Shown: positions 1-4,909 of the stretch, piece after piece
How positions within the stretch are numbered: position 1 is the first letter of the stretch
Layout: each line of letters starts with the position of its first letter
NCBI GenBank assembly: GCA_005880805.1
Contig: VBFZ01000082.1
Span: forward strand, 1 to 8,767
DNA length: 8,767 nt
Direction: 5' to 3'
From: Chloroflexota bacterium
Lineage (GTDB): Bacteria; Chloroflexota; Limnocylindria; Limnocylindrales; CSP1-4
Translations under genes and position numbers: made by a program
The notes under the pieces: model-generated
The model's database searches: none
Seen by the model: the letters and a program-made list of their open reading frames with translations, nothing else
What the model was told of the DNA's origin: nothing

Positions 1-1
1 C

Positions 2-799
2 CCGCTGATCTGGATTCCCGAGAGTCTCGGCAGCAAGGAGCTGTTCAGCCATGCCGGCATCCTGCTGTCCTCCACGGAGCGGGTAGCAGTCGCCTCCGGC
101 ATCGCGAACATCTACGCCCGGGACCCGATGGCCATGGCAAACGGGGCGCGTGCCCTCGGCGAGGCGTACCGGGGCCGGTTCGTGCTCGGGGTCGGAGTGA
201 GCCACGCGCCGTCGGTCGCGACGCGGGGTGGCAGCTACGGCAAACCGGTCGAGGCCATGCGCGTCTACCTCGACGCGATGGACGCCGCCCAGTTCGCCGG
301 ACCTCAACCCGATCCGCCAGTGCCGCTGATCCTGGCCGCCCTCGGGCCGCGGATGCTGGAGCTGGCCGCCGAGCGCGCAGACGGAGCGCATCCGTACTTC
401 GTGCCGGTCGAGCACACCGCGTTCGCGCGCGAGCACCTGGGCGCCGAGCCGTTCCTGGGCGTCGAGATGACCGCCGTGTTCACGACCGACGCCGAGGAGG
501 GCCGCCGGATCGGCCGCGCATTCGCGCGGAACTACCTGAAGCTGCCGAACTACGCCAACAACCTGCGGCGCCTGGGCTGGGGCGAAGCCGACGTCGAAGG
601 GGATGGGAGCGACGCACTGATCGATGCAGTCATCGCCTGGGGAGGCGTCGATGCGATCGCCGCCCGCGTGCGTGCACACCTGGAGGCCGGGGCAGACCAC
701 GTCTGCGTCCAGCTTCGGGCGGAGAGCTCAGCCGACCCCTCCCTGGATGGATACCGGGAGCTGGCGGCCGCCCTCCTGGAGACCAGCCCCTCCGGCTGA
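2..799 (+). CDS. LLM-class F420-dependent oxidoreductase, 5'-truncated
   Basis: This is the C-terminal 265 residues of a luciferase-like (bacterial luciferase/F420 oxidoreductase superfamily) flavin- or F420-dependent oxidoreductase, a cytoplasmic TIM-barrel enzyme. The reading frame is open from base 2 to the TGA at 797-799, so the ATG at 128 is internal: the residues before it already match the family, with IPESLG near residue 5 and an IANIYARDP motif near residue 38. The segment RFVLGVGVSHAP (about residues 61-72) is the conserved strand and phosphate-side loop of F420-type LLM enzymes. The motifs most resemble the probable F420-dependent oxidoreductase group of about 280 residues, so roughly 20-30 N-terminal residues are probably missing. 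The substrate cannot be read from the sequence. Cofactor F420 rather than FMN is inferred from family resemblance. The next gene lies about 300 bp downstream and appears to have its own leader, so the two are probably not co-transcribed. Confidence 0.88.
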   Translation, partial: PLIWIPESLGSKELFSHAGILLSSTERVAVASGIANIYARDPMAMANGARALGEAYRGRFVLGVGVSHAPSVATRGGSYGKPVEAMRVYLDAMDAAQFAGPQPDPPVPLILAALGPRMLELAAERADGAHPYFVPVEHTAFAREHLGAEPFLGVEMTAVFTTDAEEGRRIGRAFARNYLKLPNYANNLRRLGWGEADVEGDGSDALIDAVIAWGGVDAIAARVRAHLEAGADHVCVQLRAESSADPSLDGYRELAAALLETSPSG

Positions 800-903
800 C
801 CTGTGGCAGAAGCCGCCTTAGACGGCCCGCCCGCCCACAATGCGGATAGGTGTTGAGGCGCATGGTCGGGGAGGGTGGTTGCCGGTTTCCCGTCCGATTT
901 CGG

Positions 904-919
904 GTTGCGGTCGCGCAAC
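904..919 (+). repeat. Small hairpin, 6-bp stem
   Basis: GTTGCG at 904-909 and CGCAAC at 914-919 are perfect inverted copies around a 4-base loop (GTCG). It lies about 180 bases before the CpaF-RidA start. It could be part of a structured leader or a short operator. A stem this short arises by chance fairly often in GC-rich DNA. Confidence 0.35.
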
Positions 920-935
920 GAGGAATAGTACGAAA

Positions 936-954
936 GGCCTATCCGGGCCTATCC
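936..954 (+). repeat. Tandem direct repeat GGCCTATCC x2
   Basis: Two perfect copies of GGCCTATCC (936-944 and 946-954) sit head to tail with one G between them, giving a 10-bp period close to one helical turn. That spacing is typical of tandem half-sites bound by a regulator on one face of DNA. The position, about 145-160 bases before the CpaF-RidA start codon, would suit an operator or activator site. No known regulator box is recognised. Confidence 0.5.
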
Positions 955-975
955 AGAGGTATTCTCTCGGCCACG

Positions 976-1033
976 GGCGCTGAGAGGCGCCGGGATGCGG
1001 CGCCGGAAGGCGCCAGGTGGCAGCGCCGAGAGG
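976..1033 (+). repeat. Nested GC-rich inverted and direct repeats in leader
   Basis: GGCGCTG (976-982) pairs perfectly with CAGCGCC (1021-1027), enclosing three copies of the palindrome GGCGCC (986-991, 999-1004, 1009-1014). Copies two and three can form a 6-bp stem closed by GGAA, a GNRA-type tetraloop; copies one and two can form an alternative hairpin. The outer arms also form an imperfect 11-base direct repeat (977-987 and 1023-1033, 10 of 11 identical). Mutually exclusive pairings just upstream of a start codon are what a switchable 5' leader would look like. No known RNA family is recognised, and GC-rich sequence makes such pairing easier by chance. Confidence 0.4.
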
Positions 1034-1084
1034 CTCACTCGTACGCGCTCCAACCGTAGGGGTCTCGGGAACCACGCTCATCAC

Positions 1085-1090
1085 GGAGGG
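1085..1090 (+). promoter_or_regulatory. Shine-Dalgarno site for the CpaF-RidA gene
   Basis: GGAGGG ends 7 bases before the ATG at 1098, ideal spacing. It decides the start: the frame is open further upstream to a GTG at 1017, but that GTG lies inside the repeat-rich leader and would add 27 residues unlike a CpaF N-terminus. Confidence 0.75.
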
Positions 1091-1097
1091 ACCGGTC

Positions 1098-2909
1098 ATG
1101 TCGCTGCTCCAACGCGTGGAGCGAGCTCAGAAGGCGGCCGACACCTCGAATGCGAACGCCGCTGCGCCGACTCCGACCGCCCCGGTCCCGCTCGCCGGCG
1201 CCCGTGTCCCTGCCCGCGAGGAGCTGCTGCGCACCGTTCGCCTCCGCCTCCAACAGGAGGTGATCGGCGCGTTCGACACGTTGCTCGACGTCTCGGCGAC
1301 CGACGTCCGGCCCAAGGTCGAGGCGATTGTCGACCGCGTCGTGGCCCAGAACACCTTCGCGGTCACCCGTGACGAGCGGCTGCGCCTCGTCGAGGAGATG
1401 GTCCACGACCTGATGGGCTTCGGGCCGCTGGAGCCCTTCCTGCGCGACGAGACCATCACCGAGGTCATGGTCAACGGGCCGACCCGCATCTACATCGAAC
1501 GGGCCGGCAAGATCCACCGCGTCGACAGCGTCTTCCTGAACGACGAACACGTCCTCCGGATCATCGACCGCATCATCACCCCGCTCGGCCGGCGGATCGA
1601 CGAATCGAGCCCGCGGGTGGACGCCCGCCTGCCCGATGGCTCGCGCGTCAACGCGGTCATCGAGCCCCTCTCCCTCGTCGGGCCCGTCATCACCGTCCGG
1701 AAGTTCTCGGCGCGGCCGTACACGGTCGACGACCTGATCAACTTCGGAACGGCGACGCCGGAGATGTTCGAGTTCCTGCAGGCCTGCATCGAGGCCCGGC
1801 TCAACGTCTTCGTCTCGGGCGGGACTGGGTCGGGCAAGACCACCACGTTGAACGTGATCTCGTCGTTCATCCCCAACGACGAGCGGATCGTCACGATCGA
1901 GGATGCCGCCGAGCTCCAACTCCGCCAGGAGCACGTGATCCCGCTCGAGTCGCGGCCCGCCAACCTCGAGGGTGAGGGCGAGATCACGATCCGGAACCTC
2001 CTGCGCAACGCGATGCACATGCGCCCCGACCGGATCATCGTCGGCGAGTGCCGTTCGGGCGAGGCGCTGGACATGATCCAGGCGATGACGACCGGCCACG
2101 ACGGCTCCCTCTCGACGGGCCACGCGAACAGCCCCAAGGACATGCTCCGCCGCCTCGAGACGATGGTGCTGATGACCGGCTACGAGCTGCCGCTGCGCGC
2201 GATCCGCGAGCAACTGGCGTCCGCGGTCGACCTGATCGTCCACACCGCACGGCTCAAGGACGGCAGCCGCAAGATCGTCAACATCACCGAGATCTTCGGC
2301 ATCGAGGATGACGAGATCCTGACGCAGGACATCTTCACCTTCGAGCAGACCGGCATCAGTGAGGAAGGCAAGATCCAGGGCGAGCTCAAGCCGACAGGCA
2401 TCCGGCCGAACTTCATGGGCCAGTTCAAGGTGAACGGCGTCGAGCTCCCACCGGGCGAATTCGGCATTCCGCCCCAGGACAAGGCAAAGAAAACGCCCGT
2501 CCGTGCGCTCAAGGCGAGATGGAACACGGGCGAGTCCTCACCCGCGACGCAGGTGAGCCCCGTCAATGTCGGCCGGGGGCGGGCGATCACGGCAGGCGGC
2601 ATGGTCTACATCTCCTCGCTCGGGCCGATCGACCCGACGACCGGGCAGATCGTCGGCAGCGAGATCAAGGAGCAGACGCGTCAGTGCCTGAACAACCTGA
2701 AAGCGAAGCTCGAGGCTGCGGGCAGTTCGCTCGACAAGATCGTCTGGGCCAACTGGTCACTGCGTGAGCCGTCGGAGTTCGACACGTTCAATGAGGAGTG
2801 GCTGCGCTGGTTCCCGGGCGATGGTCCGGTTGGTCAGGGCACGCTCATGCCGCCGCTCCAGAAGCGCGCCGGCTTCCGGGTATCGATCGGGGTGATCGCG
2901 GAGGCCTAG
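1098..2909 (+). CDS. CpaF-family secretion/pilus ATPase fused to a C-terminal RidA-like domain
   Basis: This 603-residue protein has two parts. Residues about 1-455 are a full CpaF/TadA-type type II/IV secretion ATPase, the hexameric cytoplasmic motor that drives Tad/Flp pilus assembly. They comprise a Pro/Ala-rich N-terminal linker (about 22-40), an N-terminal domain with the VEEMVHDLMGFGPLEPFL stretch, Walker A GGTGSGKTT (241-249, Lys247), the Asp box IVTIEDAAELQL, Walker B RPDRIIVGE (309-317) and the His box TGHDGSLSTGH (332-342). The usual CpaF end, a PTGIRPNF motif followed by LPPGEFG, is present. After a 15-20 residue linker, residues about 475-603 form a complete RidA/YjgF/UK114 domain: YISSLGPIDPTTG (504-516), a QTRQCLNNLKAKLEAAGSSL helix (526-545) and a final RVSIGVIAEA strand. 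Aligned by eye with E. coli RidA, catalytic Arg105 falls on Gly579 and Glu120 on Gly598, so imine deaminase activity is doubtful. No cpaE, tadB or tadC homologue is adjacent. The ATPase call is very secure; the fusion is seen directly, and its role is unknown. Confidence 0.93.
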   Translation: MSLLQRVERAQKAADTSNANAAAPTPTAPVPLAGARVPAREELLRTVRLRLQQEVIGAFDTLLDVSATDVRPKVEAIVDRVVAQNTFAVTRDERLRLVEEMVHDLMGFGPLEPFLRDETITEVMVNGPTRIYIERAGKIHRVDSVFLNDEHVLRIIDRIITPLGRRIDESSPRVDARLPDGSRVNAVIEPLSLVGPVITVRKFSARPYTVDDLINFGTATPEMFEFLQACIEARLNVFVSGGTGSGKTTTLNVISSFIPNDERIVTIEDAAELQLRQEHVIPLESRPANLEGEGEITIRNLLRNAMHMRPDRIIVGECRSGEALDMIQAMTTGHDGSLSTGHANSPKDMLRRLETMVLMTGYELPLRAIREQLASAVDLIVHTARLKDGSRKIVNITEIFGIEDDEILTQDIFTFEQTGISEEGKIQGELKPTGIRPNFMGQFKVNGVELPPGEFGIPPQDKAKKTPVRALKARWNTGESSPATQVSPVNVGRGRAITAGGMVYISSLGPIDPTTGQIVGSEIKEQTRQCLNNLKAKLEAAGSSLDKIVWANWSLREPSEFDTFNEEWLRWFPGDGPVGQGTLMPPLQKRAGFRVSIGVIAEA

Positions 2910-2942
2910 CTCCGGAGATCCGTGCCTACGGCGTCGAGCTAG
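2906..2942. terminator. Candidate bidirectional terminator spanning both convergent stop codons
   Basis: The plus-strand CpaF-RidA gene and the minus-strand GH3 gene end tail to tail, 29 bp apart. CTAGCTC (2906-2912) and GAGCTAG (2936-2942) are perfect inverted copies, and each arm contains one gene's TAG stop. Nested inside is CCGT-GCCT-ACGG (2920-2931), a 4-bp stem with a 4-base loop. Because it is symmetric it can fold in transcripts from either side. There is no T tract, so intrinsic termination would be weak; a role in transcript-end protection or blocking read-through is equally possible. Confidence 0.5.
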
Positions 2943-4909
2943 CAGGCCGGCGGGCCGAGCAGCTTGCTGGTCGAGTCGAGGCCGTAGCCCACCGGATAGA
3001 CGGCGCCGTCGCAGGGCGCCTTGCCGCTGCGCGGTGCGTCCGCGGGCGCCTTCGGCCAGGTATACGGAGTCGTCCCGACGAAGGGCTTGTCGCCGAGCAG
3101 GACGTCCGTGAGACCGGACGCCTCCGTGCCGGGCAGCCACGCTTCGACGATCGCGTCCGCCGACGCGACGTCACCGAGGATGACCGGACGCCCCGACATG
3201 ACCACGACGACGAGCGACTTCACGAGCGGCCGAACCTTCGCGATGACGGCCACGTCGTTGTCGGGCAGCTGAAGGGTCGACGAGTCGCCGACCCCCTCCG
3301 CGTACGGCCGTTCGGCTACGACGACGATGCCGACCTCGGCCTTCGTGCCGGTCGGGAAGGCACCATTCCGGTCGAACGCCAGGTTCCCGCCGAGCCTGGC
3401 GGCGAGGGCGGCCCTGAGTGTCGTGCCGCGCGTGATCTCGCCTTCCGAGCCTTGCCACGTGATCGTCCAGCCGCCCGACTGGATGCCGATGTCGTCCGCG
3501 CCCTGCCCCGCCAGGAGGACTTTCCTGCCCGAGGTGATCGGCAGGAGGTTCCCGCTCGTCTTGAGCAGGACCGCGGATTGGGCGACGGCGGTTCGAGCGA
3601 TGGCGCGGTGGGCATCGGCCCCGACGTCGGACGCCTTGCCGGCGGCGGGCATCGGCTTCTCGAACAGCCCCATCTCGAACTTCACGCGCAGGATCCTGCG
3701 CACGGCGTCGTCGATCCGTTCCTGCTCGATCGTCCCCGCCTGGACTCCGGACTTGACGGTCGTGATGAAGCGCACGTAGTCGGTCGGCACCATGACCATG
3801 TCGATGCCGGCGTTGATTCCTTGCTCGAGCGACGCGCTGTAGTTCCCCGGCACCACCTGGTCGACCCCGCCCCAGTCCGACAGCACGAAGCCGATGAACC
3901 CGAGCTGGCCCTTGAGGATGTCAGTGATCAGGTGGCGGTCGCCATGGACCTTGCCGGCGGTCGTGCTCGAGTAGGACACCATCACGATCCGCGCGCCGGC
4001 GTCGATCGCCGAGCGGTACGGCGGCAGGAAGAGCTTGAGCAAGGTGGCCTCGTCGACCTGGTCGACGCCCTGGTCGAGCAGGTACGGGCCGTTCGGCCCG
4101 CTCGACGTCGAGCTGCCGAACGCCGTCCCACCATCCCCGATGAAGTGCTTGGCCGTTGCCGCCGAGGTGTCGTCGGCGCCCAGGCCCGACCCCTGGAGTC
4201 CCTTGATGCATGCCGCGCCGAGCGTTGCGACCTGGTCAGTGCGTTCGCCGTAGCCTTCGAACGTGCGGCCCCAGCGAATGTCCTGTGGGACCGCCACGAC
4301 CGGTCCGAAATCCCAGCGGACCCCCGTCGCGTTCATCTCGGCCGCCGTTGCCGCGCAGACCTGCTGTGCGAGCGCGGGGTCGTTCGTCGCGCCGATCCCC
4401 ACGTTCTGCGGAAACATCGTGGCGCCAGCCACGTTGTTGTGGCCGTGCACGGCGTCGACGCCGTACAGGATCGGGATCCCGAGGCGCGTCCCGAGTGCGG
4501 CGTCCTGGTAGCTCTTGACCATGTCGTACCAGGCCTGCGGCGTGTTGGGATCCGGATAGCCGCCACCGCCGCTCAGGATCGAGCCGACGTTGAAGGCGGC
4601 CGACGTCCGCGCGTCGATCGCGTTCTTCTCGATCTGTGCCATCTCGCCGATCTTCTCGTCGAGCGTCATCTGGCCGAGCAGGGCACCCGCGCGCTCGTCA
4701 ACCGATTTGCCGGCGTCCATCCAGGGCCGGCTCGACGCTGGCGAGCCGGGTGCCGACGAACCCGACGCCTGCGGGCTCGAGCTGGCCGCCGAGGACGGGC
4801 TCGAGGTGATCGAGCTGCCGCAGGCCGAAACGAAAACGAGCAGGACAGCTGCGGCTAGGCAGGTCAGCCTCTGGCCGGCTCGGGCTCGATGCTCCGCGCC
4901 CGGCCTCAC
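2939..4909 (-). CDS. GH3 family beta-glucan/beta-glucoside hydrolase, lipoprotein (ExoI type)
   Basis: This 656-residue glycoside hydrolase family 3 enzyme would release glucose from the non-reducing ends of beta-glucans or cello-oligosaccharides outside the membrane. The start is the GTG at 4909, which overlaps the upstream GH116 stop as GTGA; extending further would run into that gene. The N-terminus is a lipoprotein signal: arginines, the hydrophobic LTCLAAAVLLVFV run and lipobox VSAC with Cys30, then a Ser-rich tether (about 31-62). The (beta/alpha)8 domain carries WGRTFEGYGE (213-222), AKHFIGDGGT (253-262) and the nucleophile motif LSDWGG (Asp345). The second domain carries GGWTITWQG and PYAEGVGD, as in plant exo-glucanase ExoI; Glu538 in the latter is the likely acid/base. 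Family and localisation are clear; substrate linkage (beta-1,3, 1,4 or mixed) cannot be told. Two cysteines near the end (633 and the last residue, 656) could form a disulfide, which would fit an exported protein. Confidence 0.93.
   Translation of the reverse strand: MRPGAEHRARAGQRLTCLAAAVLLVFVSACGSSITSSPSSAASSSPQASGSSAPGSPASSRPWMDAGKSVDERAGALLGQMTLDEKIGEMAQIEKNAIDARTSAAFNVGSILSGGGGYPDPNTPQAWYDMVKSYQDAALGTRLGIPILYGVDAVHGHNNVAGATMFPQNVGIGATNDPALAQQVCAATAAEMNATGVRWDFGPVVAVPQDIRWGRTFEGYGERTDQVATLGAACIKGLQGSGLGADDTSAATAKHFIGDGGTAFGSSTSSGPNGPYLLDQGVDQVDEATLLKLFLPPYRSAIDAGARIVMVSYSSTTAGKVHGDRHLITDILKGQLGFIGFVLSDWGGVDQVVPGNYSASLEQGINAGIDMVMVPTDYVRFITTVKSGVQAGTIEQERIDDAVRRILRVKFEMGLFEKPMPAAGKASDVGADAHRAIARTAVAQSAVLLKTSGNLLPITSGRKVLLAGQGADDIGIQSGGWTITWQGSEGEITRGTTLRAALAARLGGNLAFDRNGAFPTGTKAEVGIVVVAERPYAEGVGDSSTLQLPDNDVAVIAKVRPLVKSLVVVVMSGRPVILGDVASADAIVEAWLPGTEASGLTDVLLGDKPFVGTTPYTWPKAPADAPRSGKAPCDGAVYPVGYGLDSTSKLLGPPAC
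4906..4909 (-). promoter_or_regulatory. GTGA stop/start overlap (GH116 to GH3)
   Basis: Read on the minus strand, GTGA contains the GH3 start GTG (4909-4907) and the GH116 stop TGA (4908-4906). No good Shine-Dalgarno sequence precedes the GTG, so GH3 translation probably depends on ribosomes finishing GH116 (translational coupling). This supports the GH3 start choice and a shared mRNA. Confidence 0.75.

Larger units (their letters stand above)
800..1097 (+). other. Intergenic leader upstream of the CpaF-RidA gene
   Basis: These 298 bases hold no convincing gene. The open frames here on both strands are short and resemble no family I know. Just after the oxidoreductase stop is a weak nested inverted repeat (802-806 with 835-839; 812-815 with 823-826) without a T tract, a poor terminator candidate. 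Further on are a 6-bp hairpin (904-919), a tandem 9-bp direct repeat (936-954), a 4-bp hairpin (955-967) and a nested GC-rich fold (976-1033), listed separately where they are clear. I looked for the conserved cores of the c-di-GMP-I and other common riboswitches and did not recognise any. No strong sigma-70 promoter stands out. The density of small repeats suggests a regulatory leader or operator region, but that is inference. Confidence 0.5.

Noticed and set aside
802..839. Rho-independent terminator after the LLM oxidoreductase
   Set aside because: Only 5-bp and 4-bp stems with mismatches between them and no following T tract; too weak to annotate.
905..931. Sigma-70-like promoter (TTGCGG ... 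TAGTAC)
   Set aside because: The spacing is about 15 bases, the -10 match is poor, and the -35 overlaps a hairpin arm; not better than chance in this composition.
1017..1097. Upstream GTG start for the CpaF-RidA gene
   Set aside because: It would add 27 residues overlapping the hairpin-rich leader. The ATG at 1098 has GGAGGG at ideal spacing and begins a typical CpaF N-terminus.
870..1097. c-di-GMP riboswitch controlling the CpaF gene
   Set aside because: It is plausible by function, and a GNRA loop and GC-rich stems are present, but the conserved GEMM core sequences are not recognisable.
1035..2243. Minus-strand open frame (402 codons) opposite the CpaF gene
   Set aside because: Asp/Arg/Val-rich shadow composition with no motifs; the opposite frame encodes an unmistakable CpaF.
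2553..2909. Internal GTG as a separate start for a free-standing RidA protein
   Set aside because: The GTG is in frame and would give a near-complete RidA, but no Shine-Dalgarno precedes it and no stop separates it from CpaF, so the fusion is the simplest reading. A minor internal product cannot be excluded.
2798..4858. Long plus-strand open frame (686 codons) opposite the GH3 gene
   Set aside because: Its translation is Arg/Asp/Val-rich low-complexity sequence with no family resemblance. It is the expected antisense shadow of a high-GC gene, whereas the GH3 frame has clear catalytic motifs.
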